This document shows, piece by piece, positions 1 to 8,995 of a stretch of 64,000 bases of DNA. Within the stretch, counting starts at the first letter, position 1. Each line of letters begins with the position of its first letter. This DNA is from Arthrobacter sp. V1I7 (GTDB lineage Bacteria > Actinomycetota > Actinomycetes > Actinomycetales > Micrococcaceae). The stretch spans positions 3,162,001 to 3,226,000 of the forward strand of contig NZ_JAUSYS010000001.1 in the NCBI RefSeq assembly GCF_030817015.1, in the 5' to 3' direction. Below the pieces are notes generated by a model, which was given only the letters and a program-made list of their open reading frames with translations, was not told the origin of the DNA and did not search any database. The translations under genes and the position numbers were made by a program.

Positions 1-482
1 ACATGGCCGTCAAGCTCGCCCACGCCATGGGCGCCGAGGTCACCGTCCTGTCCCAGTCGCTGAAAAAGCAGGAAGACGGGCTGCGCCTGGGCGCGGACCA
101 CTACTACGCCACGAGCGACGAGGGGACCTTCGAGACGCTCGCGGGGACCTTCGACCTGATCATCAACACCGTCAGCGCCACAATCGACATCAGCGCCTAC
201 CTGCAGCTGCTGACCCTCGACGGCGCCCTGGTCAACGTCGGAGCCCCCGCCGAACCGCTCCCGGTCAACGCGTTCGCCCTCATCATGGGACGCCGGTCCT
301 TCGCAGGCTCCATGATCGGCGGAATTCGGCAAACCCAGGAAATGCTCGACTTCTGCGCCGAGCACCAGCTCGGAGCCGAGATCGAAGTCATCCCGGCCGG
401 CAAGATCAACGACGCCTACGAACGAGTCCTGGCCTCGGACGTGCGCTACCGGTTTGTCATCGACGCATCCACCTTGAGCTAG
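1..482 (+). CDS. Zinc-dependent alcohol dehydrogenase, C-terminal part (5' end outside window)
   Basis: Only the last ~160 residues are present; the reading frame is open to the first base. The fragment begins inside the Rossmann fold just after the expected nucleotide-binding glycine loop ([13 protein letters not shown]), then has the [11 protein letters not shown] and DLIINTVSA strands and the GAPAEPLPV region seen in cinnamyl-alcohol/YahK-type NADPH-dependent alcohol dehydrogenases. The family reduces aldehydes to alcohols in the cytoplasm; the zinc-ligand N-terminal domain lies outside the window. It converges on lpdA, with a strong shared hairpin between them. The substrate cannot be inferred. 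Confidence 0.85.
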   Translation, partial: MAVKLAHAMGAEVTVLSQSLKKQEDGLRLGADHYYATSDEGTFETLAGTFDLIINTVSATIDISAYLQLLTLDGALVNVGAPAEPLPVNAFALIMGRRSFAGSMIGGIRQTQEMLDFCAEHQLGAEIEVIPAGKINDAYERVLASDVRYRFVIDASTLS

Positions 483-499
483 AACGCCGCCCGCCTTAA

Positions 500-542
500 C
501 GACAAAGGGTCCAATGGCTTTGCGCCGTTGGACCCTTTGTCG
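500..542. terminator. Bidirectional terminator hairpin
   Basis: A perfect 15-bp stem (500-514 with 528-542) and a 13-nt loop sit between the convergent alcohol dehydrogenase and lpdA genes. The AAA/TTT near the stem base gives a short T tract when read in either direction. Confidence 0.85.
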
Positions 543-553
543 TGCGGGGAGAA

Positions 554-1969
554 CTACATGTGCACGTGCAGGCGCCGGGCCGCTTCGGAGATGGAGCCGC
601 TCAGCGAGGGGTACACCGTAAAGGTGCTGGCGACGTCGTCGACGTGCAGTTTCTGCTTCACCGCAATCGAGATCGCGAAGATCAGCTCGGAGGCGTTCGG
701 ACCCACCACGACGCCGCCGATCACGGTGCCGGAGCCCTTGCGGGCGAAGATCTTGACGAACCCGTCCTTGTGGTTGCGCATCTTGGCGCGGGCGTTGCTC
801 TTCAGCGACAACTTGACGACGTCGCCCTGGTATTTGCCGGAGTCGATCTCGGCCTCGGACACGCCGACGGATGCGATTTCCGGTGAGGTGAAGATGTTGG
901 ACGCCACCTGGTGCAGCTTGATCGGCGTGACGCTGTCGCCCAGGAAGTGCGCGACGGCGATCCGGCCCTGCATCGCGGCCACGGACGCCAGGGCGAGCAC
1001 GCCGGTGCAGTCACCGGCCGCGTAGATGTTCGGTGCGCTGGTGCGGGAGACGCCGTCGACCTTGATGTGGCCGCTCTCGGTGAGCGCAACGCCGGCCTCC
1101 TCGAGGCCGATCCCGGCGGTGTTCGGAATGGACCCGACGGCGACGAGGCAGTGGCTGCCGGTGACCTTCGAGCCGTCTCCGAGCGTGACCACGACGCCGT
1201 CCTCGGTGCGCTCCACCGTCTCGGCGCGGGCGCGCGAGAGCACCTTGACGCCGCGGCGTTCAAAGACAGCCTCAAGGACCTCGGCGGCATCCGTGTCGGA
1301 ACCCGGCAGCACGCGGTCGCGGCTGGAAATCAGGGTCACTTTGGAGCCCAGGCCGTTGTACGCGGAGGCAAATTCGGCGCCGGTCACGCCGGACCCCACC
1401 ACGATCAGTTCCTCGGGGAGTTCGTCCATGCTGTAGATCTGCGCCCAGTTCAGGATCCGCACGCCGTCCGGCCGCGCGCTGGGCAGTTCGCGCGGGTGGG
1501 CGCCGACTGTGAGCAGAATCGCATCCGCTTCAACCGTCTCGGTGCCGTCGACGGTGAGGACCTCGATGGTGTGGTTGTCCAACAACGTTCCGGAGCCGAT
1601 CAGGATCCGGACGCCCTGGTGCTCCAGGCCGGCCCGGATGTCCTCGGACTGCTGGCGCGCCAGGCCCAGCAGGCGGTCGTTGATGTGTTTGAGGTCGGCC
1701 CGCATCACCGGCGCGAAGTCGCCGCCGTCGACGTCGAACTTGACGCCCAGCTCGCCGGCCTCCCCCACGCGGGTCATCAGGTCCGCCGTCGCAATTAGCG
1801 TTTTGGACGGCACGACGTCGGTCAGCACGGCGGAGCCGCCGAGGCCCGCGCGTTCAATGATAGTGACCGTCGCGCCCAGGGAGGCGGCGACCATCGCGGC
1901 TTCGTAGCCACCGGGCCCTCCGCCCAGGATTGTGATGCGGGGTGAGCTGAAATCGGGATGCGTAGTCAC
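554..1969 (-). CDS. lpdA: NAD(P)H-quinone dehydrogenase LpdA (flavoprotein disulfide-reductase fold without redox cysteines)
   Basis: About 471 residues with FAD-binding GGGPGGYEAA near the N-terminus, NAD-binding VVGSGVTGAEF mid-protein, IYAAGDCTG for the flavin, and the dimerisation domain. Where dihydrolipoamide dehydrogenases carry the CxxxxC pair it reads GLGGSAVLTDVVPSKTL, and the C-terminal catalytic His motif is replaced by YPSLSGSISEAARRL. This is the pattern of Mycobacterium tuberculosis LpdA (Rv3303c), an NAD(P)H:quinone reductase rather than a lipoamide dehydrogenase. I chose the GTG at 1969 because it leaves a short N-terminus before the FAD loop; the frame stays open upstream to 2053, but those residues look non-family. 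It diverges from punA. Confidence 0.88.
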   Translation of the reverse strand: MTTHPDFSSPRITILGGGPGGYEAAMVAASLGATVTIIERAGLGGSAVLTDVVPSKTLIATADLMTRVGEAGELGVKFDVDGGDFAPVMRADLKHINDRLLGLARQQSEDIRAGLEHQGVRILIGSGTLLDNHTIEVLTVDGTETVEADAILLTVGAHPRELPSARPDGVRILNWAQIYSMDELPEELIVVGSGVTGAEFASAYNGLGSKVTLISSRDRVLPGSDTDAAEVLEAVFERRGVKVLSRARAETVERTEDGVVVTLGDGSKVTGSHCLVAVGSIPNTAGIGLEEAGVALTESGHIKVDGVSRTSAPNIYAAGDCTGVLALASVAAMQGRIAVAHFLGDSVTPIKLHQVASNIFTSPEIASVGVSEAEIDSGKYQGDVVKLSLKSNARAKMRNHKDGFVKIFARKGSGTVIGGVVVGPNASELIFAISIAVKQKLHVDDVASTFTVYPSLSGSISEAARRLHVHM

Positions 1970-2061
1970 AAACAGCCATTGTCCACCATCCGGACCGGCG
2001 CACCAAGAAACCGGCCCGCATTCTGCCGTCCCCGCTGCTGGGCAGCATGACACCGGCGCGG

Positions 2062-2076
2062 TAGCTTGTACCAGTG
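2062..2076 (+). promoter_or_regulatory. Leaderless -10 element of punA
   Basis: TAGCTT (2062-2067) is followed by six bases and then the GTG start. No Shine-Dalgarno sequence precedes the start, so transcription probably begins at the GTG. The -35 region is weak. Confidence 0.5.
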
Positions 2077-2895
2077 AGTAATACAGAATTCCTGAACACG
2101 GATCCCTTCGACGCCGCCCGCGCCGCCGCCGACTACATCGCCGACGAGACGGGCGTCGATTCCCACGACGTGGCCCTCGTGCTCGGTTCGGGCTGGGCCG
2201 ACGCCGCCGACCTGATCGGCGAGACCACCGCGACGCTGTCCGCGGCCGAGGTCCCGGGCTTCTCCGCGCCCTCGGTGACGGGCCATGTGGGCACCATCCG
2301 ATCGGTGCTGACCAGGGAGGGGGGCAAGCGCGCCCTGGTCCTGGGCGCGCGGACCCACTACTACGAGGGCAAGGGCGTCCGCGCCGTGGTCCACGGCGTG
2401 CGCACCGCCGCGGCCGCCGGCTGCAAGACCCTCGTCCTGACCAACGGCTGCGGCGGGCTGAACGAGGACTGGACGCCGGGCACCCCGGTGCTGATCAGTG
2501 ATCACATCAACCTCACCGCCACGTCCCCGCTCGAGGGCGCCACCTTCGTGGACCTGACAGACCTGTACTCCGCCCGCATCCGGGACCTCGCCCGTGAGGT
2601 CGACTCCTCCCTGGACCAGGGCGTCTACGCGCAGTTCACCGGACCGCATTACGAGACCCCCGCCGAGGTGCAGTACGCCAAGCGGATCGGAGCCGACCTG
2701 GTGGGCATGTCCACCGCGCTCGAAGCCATCGCCGGACGCCACGCCGGCTTGGAGGTCTTCGGCATTTCGCTCGTGACCAACCTCGCCGCCGGCATCAGCC
2801 CGGTGCCGCTAAGCCACGAGGAAGTCCTGGCAGCCGGCCACGCCGCGGGTCCCCGCATCTCCAAACTGCTTGCGGAGATCATCGCCAAGCTCTAG
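2074..2895 (+). CDS. punA: Purine-nucleoside phosphorylase (trimeric type)
   Basis: 273 residues, normal for the trimeric PNP family, which splits (deoxy)inosine and guanosine with phosphate to free base and (deoxy)ribose-1-phosphate. Visible signatures are VLGSGWAD (phosphate loop), GARTHYYEG, TNGCGGLNEDW, GPHYETPAE, the ADLVGMST segment and the base-recognition Asn in VTNLAAGI. The start is the GTG at 2074 with no ribosome-binding site. It lies alone between lpdA (divergent) and an Rrf2 gene (convergent). Its usual nucleoside-salvage companions, a phospho-sugar mutase and deoC, are 14 kb and 23 kb away in this window. Confidence 0.93.
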   Translation: MSNTEFLNTDPFDAARAAADYIADETGVDSHDVALVLGSGWADAADLIGETTATLSAAEVPGFSAPSVTGHVGTIRSVLTREGGKRALVLGARTHYYEGKGVRAVVHGVRTAAAAGCKTLVLTNGCGGLNEDWTPGTPVLISDHINLTATSPLEGATFVDLTDLYSARIRDLAREVDSSLDQGVYAQFTGPHYETPAEVQYAKRIGADLVGMSTALEAIAGRHAGLEVFGISLVTNLAAGISPVPLSHEEVLAAGHAAGPRISKLLAEIIAKL

Positions 2896-2925
2896 CCGGC
2901 ATCGGCCGCTAGCCTGCACCTGTGA

Positions 2926-3411
2926 CTAGCCTGCATCTGTGGCGAAAAAGTCCAGCGCCCGCTGCCTGTCGTCCGGGAAACGCCGTTCCATCGAATCGGC
3001 GATCCCGGCGATGGTCTGGCGCGCCAGGGCCTGCCGCCACACCAGCTCGGCCTGGCGCATGGTCTGTGAAATGAGACAGCTCCGGACGAAATTCGCTTCC
3101 GGATCTGCCTCCGGGCTGTTACCCAGGATCCCCTCGCAGCGGAACGCCGGCTCGGGTCCCTCCAGCGCCAGGACAACGTCCAGCACGGTGATGTGTTCCG
3201 GCCGGCGGGCCAGGTGGAAACCTCCCCGAGGACCGGAAACGGAAGTCATCACCCCGGCGCGGACCAGGGCCTGCAGCTGCTTGTTCAGGTAGGCGGCGGG
3301 GAGTTTGTAGTACTCGGCCAGCCGGGCGCTGTTGACCGCCTCTCCCGCCGGGGTCCAGGCCATGTTGACGCAACTGTGCACGGCCCACTCCACCCCACGG
3401 CCCATCTTCAT
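2926..3411 (-). CDS. Rrf2 family transcriptional regulator
   Basis: About 161 residues. The N-terminal winged helix (VEWAVHSCVNMAW, SARLAEYYKLPAAYLNKQL, SGPRGGFHLAR) is typical Rrf2, including the RGG wing, and is followed by ITVLDVVLALEG. The region that binds Fe-S in IscR/NsrR has two cysteines (FRCEG and VRSCL) about 20 residues apart instead of the usual three-cysteine cluster, so cluster binding is uncertain. I chose the ATG at 3411 rather than the TTG at 3417 because it lies 7 nt after a consensus -10 box, implying a leaderless mRNA. Its target is unknown. Confidence 0.85.
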   Translation of the reverse strand: MKMGRGVEWAVHSCVNMAWTPAGEAVNSARLAEYYKLPAAYLNKQLQALVRAGVMTSVSGPRGGFHLARRPEHITVLDVVLALEGPEPAFRCEGILGNSPEADPEANFVRSCLISQTMRQAELVWRQALARQTIAGIADSMERRFPDDRQRALDFFATDAG

Positions 3412-3418
3412 ATTCAAG

Positions 3419-3448
3419 ACGTTACGTGTCCGGAAAAATGGGTGTCAA
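3419..3448 (-). promoter_or_regulatory. Near-consensus leaderless promoter of the Rrf2 gene
   Basis: Read on the minus strand: -35 TTGACA (3443-3448), 18-bp spacer, -10 TAACGT (3419-3424), then 7 nt to the ATG at 3411. The start codon would be the first transcribed codon. Confidence 0.65.
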
Positions 3449-3782
3449 GGCTGGGCGGGCCGCGAGTGGACAGTTCGCTGCCGTGTGTTGGGCGTGAACA
3501 TTGCCGTGTGGTGTGAATCCTTATCTGTCCTCAAGCGGGGTTCACAGCGATGTAGGTTCTGAACTAGGGCCGTCTCGGGACTCACGGAATCACTTGTGAA
3601 TCATGTAAACCCAGTGAATGAAGGGAAACCCGCGAACCCCAAAGCTACTGGAGACGGCGAACTCCTTAACCTTCTTGGCGCGTCAGTGCCCTAGTCAACG
3701 AGGAGGCGCTGACGCTATCTGACGTCGGTGGTTAGAGATGAGCAATCTGGAAGCCACGGCAGTCTCAAATGCAGCCTCCTTG
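3449..3782. other. Non-coding stretch between the Rrf2 promoter and the HPP gene
   Basis: No convincing gene is present. It contains the Rrf2 upstream region and, at its right end, a hairpin that probably terminates the HPP transcript. Short open frames here have no recognisable features. Confidence 0.5.
3680..3715 (-). terminator. Probable terminator of the HPP gene
   Basis: An 11-bp inverted repeat with one mismatch (3680-3690 with 3705-3715, 14-nt loop) lies about 70 bp downstream of the HPP stop codon. There is no clear U tract. Confidence 0.5.
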
Positions 3783-4316
3783 TCAGATCCAATAGGTCGG
3801 GTAGGCGGCTCCGCGAAGCTGAGACCCGAGTATTCCAAAACTGACGAGGATGCATGCGGCGATAGCGGAGCACACTACAAAGGAAACCTGTCCCGTCGTA
3901 GCCATGGTACCGATAACTGCGGTCGCGGCCGCCGGTGAATGAGGCATTCTCAACCATAACGTCGCCCCGAGGGCCAGGCCGCCCGCGATGGCAGCGGCCC
4001 AGATCGAGTGGCTGATCAGCCCCGTGCCGACACCGATCAAGGCCGAAACAACCTGGCCGCCGATAACGCTTCGGGGCTGGGAGAGGGGCAATTGGGGGGC
4101 CGCGGCCACGAGTGCCATGGACGCGGCCATCGGAGGGATGAGCAGGAGCTGGCCCGACAGCTTACCCAGCAGCACGAGGCAGACCAGAGCGCCCACGCTG
4201 GTAAGCGTCGTCCCAATGAGTTTTGCTGCCGGTAAACGGCTCGGAGCCTGGGAGGACCAGCGTGAAAGGGGTTTGGGAGTATCAACGGTTGATCGGGCAG
4301 GAGTGGTAACTGTCAT
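3783..4316 (-). CDS. HPP family integral membrane protein
   Basis: 177 residues with about four hydrophobic helices after a ~30-residue cytoplasmic N-terminus. LLIPPMAASMALV, PQLPLSQPRSVIGGQVVSA and the MPHSPAAATAVIG segment (the family's eponymous HPP site, here HSP) identify the HPP family. Some plant and cyanobacterial members transport nitrite across chloroplast or cell membranes; most bacterial members are uncharacterised. An AGGA ribosome-binding site precedes the ATG. It lies 139 bp downstream of the aldehyde dehydrogenase on the same strand, so read-through is possible. Confidence 0.82.
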   Translation of the reverse strand: MTVTTPARSTVDTPKPLSRWSSQAPSRLPAAKLIGTTLTSVGALVCLVLLGKLSGQLLLIPPMAASMALVAAAPQLPLSQPRSVIGGQVVSALIGVGTGLISHSIWAAAIAGGLALGATLWLRMPHSPAAATAVIGTMATTGQVSFVVCSAIAACILVSFGILGSQLRGAAYPTYWI

Positions 4317-4455
4317 AGCTTTTCCTGACGTTGCACAGAAGACTTAGAAGGTTGGTGGAAGTTCATGGGGCGTGGCTTAAAGTCATTAGCCGTTGGAACG
4401 CCGAGAACATCAGGTGGGTATGAATATGTGTGCGATTACGTCGTGGAGCGAGTTT

Positions 4456-5832
4456 TTAGTCCGCGACGAAGTACAGTCGCTTGTTTACGAATTCACTCAT
4501 GCCCAGCGGACCCATCTCACGACCGAAGCCGGAGCGCTTCACACCGCCAAAGGGAAGTTCTGCTGCCTCGGCAGCGATGATGTTGACGTGCGCCATGCCG
4601 ACGTCCAGGCGGGATGCTATTTTCGCTGCACGTGCCTTATCAGTCGAGAAGACTGAGCCGCCGAGGCCGAAGTCGGAATCATTCGCAAGCTCGAGCGCTT
4701 CTTCATCACTGGATGCCTTGAACACGATGGCGACAGGGCCGAAGATCTCTTCACGGAAGGAAGCCGACTCGCGGCTAATTCCTGTCAGGACCGCGGGCGA
4801 GAAATAGGCACCCTTTCCTTCGGAAAGCACACCGCCAACCTCGAGAGTGGCACCGTCGGCGACAGCGCGCTGCACTTGGGCGTTGACTTGCTCCGCAGCG
4901 GCCCGGCTTGAGAGCGGGCCATAGCCATGCTCCGGCATGTTTAGTGGATCACCCGGTACGAGACCGTCAGCGAGCTTCTTGAGCTGAGCGACGAACTCGT
5001 CATAGATGTCTTCCATGACGATCATCCGCTTGTTGGCGTTGCACGCTTGGCCACTGTTGTAGACGCGGAAGTTCCAGCCGTCGGCAGCGATTGATGCGAG
5101 GTCGTCGGAGTCGAGTACTATCATCGCGTCGGTTCCGCCGAGTTCGAGTACCGCTTTCTTCAGATGCCGCCCGGCCTGCTCGCCGATGATGGCGCCAGCG
5201 CGCTCCGAGCCGGTGAGGGACACGCCCTGCACACGTGGATCAGCGATCATTGTGGCGACCTGATCGTGGGTGGCGAAGACGTTTGTGTAACCACCGACGG
5301 GTACACCCGCTTCTTCCATGATCTGCTGGATCGCCAACGCCGAACGGGGGCAGATATCCGCATGTTTGAGCAGTATCGTGTTCCCGAGAATGAGGTTTGG
5401 TGCGGCGAAGCGAGCGACCTGGTAGTACGGGAAGTTCCAGGGCATAACCCCAAGCAGGGCGCCCACGGGGCGGTTCTCGATGATCGCTTTTCCCGAGATC
5501 GTGCTGGGGACCTCCTGGTCAACAGCAAGGCTGGGGCCATGCACGCCGTAGTAGTTAACGATGGAAGCGGCGAACTCGACCTCCTCGATGCCCTCGGACA
5601 GGGGTTTACCCATCTCCTGCGCGATAATCTTGGCCAGCTCTTCCTTGCGCTCTTCGAACAGTTCAGCGATGCGTCGGACAACGGCTGCGCGGTCCTGAAT
5701 GCTCTGTTCGCGCCACTGGTGGTAGGCGGCGTCAGCACTGGCCAGAACCTGCTCTATCTGTTCGCCCGTGGCAGCTTCAAAGGTCTCAATGACCTCACCC
5801 GTTGCAGGATTTTGAATACGGTACCGTGACAT
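4456..5832 (-). CDS. Succinate-semialdehyde-type NAD(P)-dependent aldehyde dehydrogenase
   Basis: 458 residues, full length for the compact Sad/YneI-like branch of the aldehyde dehydrogenase superfamily. PWNFPYYQVARFAAPN and LLKHADICPRSA form the cofactor pocket, VLELGGTDAMIVL contains the general-base Glu, NSGQACNANKRMIV contains the nucleophilic Cys, and FREEIFGPVA completes the fold. Closest recognisable relatives oxidise succinate semialdehyde to succinate (4-aminobutyrate catabolism). AAGGAG precedes the ATG. It follows the N-demethylase genes on the same strand after a 475-bp gap, so it may have its own promoter. The exact substrate is inferred from family and context only. Confidence 0.82.
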   Translation of the reverse strand: MSRYRIQNPATGEVIETFEAATGEQIEQVLASADAAYHQWREQSIQDRAAVVRRIAELFEERKEELAKIIAQEMGKPLSEGIEEVEFAASIVNYYGVHGPSLAVDQEVPSTISGKAIIENRPVGALLGVMPWNFPYYQVARFAAPNLILGNTILLKHADICPRSALAIQQIMEEAGVPVGGYTNVFATHDQVATMIADPRVQGVSLTGSERAGAIIGEQAGRHLKKAVLELGGTDAMIVLDSDDLASIAADGWNFRVYNSGQACNANKRMIVMEDIYDEFVAQLKKLADGLVPGDPLNMPEHGYGPLSSRAAAEQVNAQVQRAVADGATLEVGGVLSEGKGAYFSPAVLTGISRESASFREEIFGPVAIVFKASSDEEALELANDSDFGLGGSVFSTDKARAAKIASRLDVGMAHVNIIAAEAAELPFGGVKRSGFGREMGPLGMSEFVNKRLYFVAD

Positions 5833-6307
5833 GTGGCTCCTTGTTGTGTGTTTGCCATTGCCGATGCTTCGCGTTCCAGCGGCCAGCTCAAATGTTTGCG
5901 TACAACGTTTCGTGATCGTGGGATCCAGTGGGACTCCCAGAGTCCGACATGCCTATCTGGATAATGACGGGACGGCGGGTGATCAATGCCAGGGCATACA
6001 GGACGCGTTTCAGGCATGCGATACCCCATCAGGCAAGGTCAGTAACCTGGCTCGTTGTTCGGGGGATTTCTTTGGATTGCAATGCGCGTCAAGAGACACT
6101 TTGGGGAAAGGGCGGGCGCTCACCACGAAAGCCCACACTGCGGGTCGTCACGACCTGCACACCAATGAAGCAGGAGGGTGCCCTCCTTAGCGCTCATGCA
6201 GTAGCTGGCCGTTGGTGGAGACCGAGACTTCCGTGTGAAGTTGCACCTCGGGCCACTCAGCATCGCGTGTTTCGTGCGGTGCCGCCCATAGTTTTTCTTT
6301 CGTGCGC
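5833..6307. other. 475-bp non-coding stretch before the aldehyde dehydrogenase
   Basis: No gene is recognised. It holds two short inverted repeats: 6139-6147 with 6151-6159 (3-nt loop, one G-T pair), and aggaggg/ccctcct around 6172-6187. The part nearest 5833 should carry the aldehyde dehydrogenase promoter; no single convincing -35/-10 pair stands out. Confidence 0.5.
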
Positions 6308-7402
6308 TTAGCGGCCACCGGGTTGTATTCCTTCCGGGGCCCAGGGGTAGCCCGTTGCTAGTGGTGCCCCGTCGTCGTGACGTGAGAGCCATTCAACGGC
6401 AGCATCGTGGTAGCGGTGGAAACCTTTGTAATCGACGAGCTCGGAGTCCAGAGAGGCGAGAGCTCGATGGATTCGTTTTGCCCAATCGGGGGCGTACTGC
6501 ACCAGCTCAGCGAGGCTGACGAGGTAGGTGCGGACGGGGAACACGATGGCGTTCGATCGGGGAAGTCGGTGCAGGGGCTGCAGTTCGATGCGCAGGTACA
6601 CCATGTCTCCTGCGTTATCTCTGTTGACCTTCACCCGATCCGGTGCCCATTCCGGGAGGGTTTCTACTGAGGTCTCGAGACGCGGGTGGACGGTGAGAGA
6701 CCAGTTGACCCGCCTGACGGGGTGGCCGGGCTTCATGCGGAGCAGGAATTTGAGAGCTCTATCCAGGATGCCCATTTCGTGCAGCTTTGGGACTGGCCCG
6801 TGGAATTCGAAGAAGCTCATGCCGAGGTTGAATTGCAGCGAGTAGTCGGCTCGCTGGGTAGTCATGCCTGCACCAATGACGAGCGTGTTGTCTTTTTCCT
6901 CGAGAACTACGAATTCGCCCTGCGCTTGTCGCGTCGCGTACTCCATCGGGTCCATTGGCAAGGTTGCCGGGTCACCGAAGGTGAAAGAATCATCGATTCC
7001 GAGGAGCCTGTTCTGCCACCGCCACTCGTTTCCGTTCTTAGTGAGGGTGAAGTGTTCCGGAAAATCCCTGGCATATGACTCAAAGATGAGCTCCAGCAGA
7101 TCCCATTGCGCTTCCAGCATGTGCGGCAACGCAAGATAGTGGACGCCCGGCATTTCCCTGAGCATCTGATCTCGGTGCCCGCATTCGGATACGTAGTGTT
7201 CATCAACATCGAATGCTGCTCTCAGAGCACCGTCGCCGGCTGGAACGTGTGGTTCCAGATTCATGGAGTACATGTAATCGTCGTCCGGAAACGGGAATGG
7301 CAGACGGCGGACTCCTTCGGGTGAGTTCCGGAATTGGTACTCGCCTTCTGGTGTATATGTCTCATCCGTTTTGAATGCGGCTGACTCAGGTATCGCTGTC
7401 AT
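6308..7402 (-). CDS. Heme-dependent oxidative N-demethylase catalytic subunit (DUF3445 family)
   Basis: About 364 residues of the DUF3445 family, whose characterised member is the heme-containing oxidative N-demethylase/dimethylamine monooxygenase of methylated-amine-degrading proteobacteria. Recognisable segments are RRLPFPFPDDDYMYSMNL near the N-terminus, QWDLLELIFESYARDFPEHF, VIGAGMTTQRADYSLQFNLG, and the C-terminal FPVRTYLVSLAELVQYAPDW. I placed the start at 7402, after AAGGA and 11 bp beyond the reductase stop. The family uses electrons from a ferredoxin reductase (the gene just upstream) and O2 to remove a methyl group from a secondary amine as formaldehyde. Substrate and heme ligand are not determinable here. 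Confidence 0.82.
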   Translation of the reverse strand: MTAIPESAAFKTDETYTPEGEYQFRNSPEGVRRLPFPFPDDDYMYSMNLEPHVPAGDGALRAAFDVDEHYVSECGHRDQMLREMPGVHYLALPHMLEAQWDLLELIFESYARDFPEHFTLTKNGNEWRWQNRLLGIDDSFTFGDPATLPMDPMEYATRQAQGEFVVLEEKDNTLVIGAGMTTQRADYSLQFNLGMSFFEFHGPVPKLHEMGILDRALKFLLRMKPGHPVRRVNWSLTVHPRLETSVETLPEWAPDRVKVNRDNAGDMVYLRIELQPLHRLPRSNAIVFPVRTYLVSLAELVQYAPDWAKRIHRALASLDSELVDYKGFHRYHDAAVEWLSRHDDGAPLATGYPWAPEGIQPGGR

Positions 7403-7413
7403 GTGAGTTGTCC

Positions 7414-8385
7414 TTAAGCGTTGATGACGAGTTTTGTACAGGTGGCCCGCGAGACGCAGGGCATGATGAGCTTGTTTGTGCACCGGTCCGACTCGGATAG
7501 CCAGTCGTCACGGTGATCGATGGTGCCCTCAAGTTCCAGAACTTCGGTCTCGCAATCACCGCATGCGCCTCCCCTGCAGAGGTACGGCAGCTTGTGCCCT
7601 GCCTCCTCAACTGCTTCCAGCAGCGACTGCTCGGGAGACACCTCAATCACTGCTCCGGAACGCGCCAAGGTGACGGAGAACGGGTCGCCAGTGGAACCTA
7701 GGTCATCGAACCTTTCGAAGTGGATGTTTGAATCTGACCATCCAAGGTCATGGGCCGCGCCGATGATGTCATCGACCATTCGTCTTGGTCCGCAGACGTA
7801 GGCGTGTGTACCAAGTGGCCGTCCTGTCAGGATGTCTGACGCGTTCAGCCGGGACCGGCCGTCATGGCCGTAAAGCGTGACCCGATCTCCATAGCGCTCC
7901 TTGAGTTCACGACCAAGGGCGGCGTGCCCTGGGCCCCGAACGGCCAGGTGTAGTTCGAACGGACTTCCCTTGAGACTTAGTTCATCAAGTTGCGCGTAGA
8001 CGGGGGTGACCCCTACGCCGCCTGCGAGGAAGAGATGGTGCCGGGCATGTTTTGAGACTGGAAAAAGATTCGCCGGGATACCCGCGAGGAGAACATCTCC
8101 CTCGCGGACGTTGTCGTGCATAGCCAGCGAGCCGCGTTTTCCGTTATTGACCCTGCGGACAGCTATCTGGTATTCGCTTGTGTCGTAGGGCGAACTCATG
8201 AGCGAGTACGCGTTGCGCTTGGTATCCCCATCGGACGGGATCAGGACGGTGATGTGGCTGCCACCGGAAAATGGAGGGAGCCAAGACCCGTCAGCGGCGC
8301 AGAAGGTGTATCGGTTGATTTCTGGCGTCACCGGTTCGATGCGTTTGACCCTGAGCTGCAGGGCTCCGTGCTGGGCCTCGGTCAT
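7414..8385 (-). CDS. Ferredoxin-NAD(P) reductase fused to [2Fe-2S] ferredoxin, N-demethylase electron-transfer subunit
   Basis: 323 residues with the phthalate-dioxygenase-reductase layout: an N-terminal flavin domain (RNAYSLMSSPYD), an NAD(P)-binding domain (LFLAGGVGVTPVYAQ, YVCGPRRMVDDI), and a C-terminal plant-type ferredoxin with CRGGACGDC plus a fourth Cys in MPCVSRA. It would pass electrons from NAD(P)H through flavin and 2Fe-2S to the heme subunit encoded next. Its start overlaps the stop of the upstream zinc-ribbon gene by 4 bp, and its stop lies 11 bp before the heme subunit, so the three are translated as a unit. Confidence 0.88.
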   Translation of the reverse strand: MTEAQHGALQLRVKRIEPVTPEINRYTFCAADGSWLPPFSGGSHITVLIPSDGDTKRNAYSLMSSPYDTSEYQIAVRRVNNGKRGSLAMHDNVREGDVLLAGIPANLFPVSKHARHHLFLAGGVGVTPVYAQLDELSLKGSPFELHLAVRGPGHAALGRELKERYGDRVTLYGHDGRSRLNASDILTGRPLGTHAYVCGPRRMVDDIIGAAHDLGWSDSNIHFERFDDLGSTGDPFSVTLARSGAVIEVSPEQSLLEAVEEAGHKLPYLCRGGACGDCETEVLELEGTIDHRDDWLSESDRCTNKLIMPCVSRATCTKLVINA

Positions 8386-8987
8386 GTATCCAACTCCTCA
8401 TTTTCCGGAAGTTCACCGGGCACTTCGCTGTCTGCTTTCACTCCTTGGAACGCGGCAAGCCGGCCGGAGTAGTGATCGCGAACGATCAAATTAAGTTCAC
8501 AGCCGGGGCACGCGAACACCCTGCGGGTGACATTCTCGGAATAGTGGCTGCAGTGCGCACACCACACACGCCTTGAAAAGGAACCCGCGTGCTCACGCAG
8601 CACCTCGTCCCGGTTCATGCCGTAAGAGGTTGCAACTTGCATTGAGGTGCCGATAAACCCCTCAGAACCGGATATGTACAGTCGCGTGCCCATCTTTGCC
8701 GTCGCGAGGAATGCATCGAGTCCGCGGACTGCATCGGCGTTGGCCGGAAACACGATGAGACCGCACACTTTGAATTTTTGGATGTCAGCCAGATAGTTCT
8801 GGCCCGTGAATGACTCGGTTGAGTACAGAACCGTCGTCGCGGCCAACTGGTCCGGGTTCATCTCTCCGAGAAGGCGCACCAGGGGCTTTCCGCCGCTGCC
8901 TTGCGCAGCAGTGACGTGGCCGAGGCCGCTCGTCATCGGTGTGAGCTCGTCGTACACGGGACGGCTCTTAATGCCAGTGATTAGCAT
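8382..8987 (-). CDS. Dimethylamine monooxygenase subunit DmmA-like zinc-ribbon protein
   Basis: 201 residues. The C-terminal third carries two CxxC pairs (VWCAHC and ACPGC) followed by LIVRDHYSGRLAAFQGV, the hallmark of the DmmA-like C-terminal domain found in dimethylamine monooxygenase gene sets. The N-terminal ~120 residues resemble a nucleotide-binding or flavodoxin-like fold (GTRLYISGSEGFIG). It is the first of three overlapping or abutting monooxygenase genes and lies 8 bp downstream of the permease, so all four probably form one operon. Subunit lettering differs between reports, so no symbol is given. Confidence 0.78.
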   Translation of the reverse strand: MLITGIKSRPVYDELTPMTSGLGHVTAAQGSGGKPLVRLLGEMNPDQLAATTVLYSTESFTGQNYLADIQKFKVCGLIVFPANADAVRGLDAFLATAKMGTRLYISGSEGFIGTSMQVATSYGMNRDEVLREHAGSFSRRVWCAHCSHYSENVTRRVFACPGCELNLIVRDHYSGRLAAFQGVKADSEVPGELPENEELDT

Positions 8988-8995
8988 GAGCTTTG

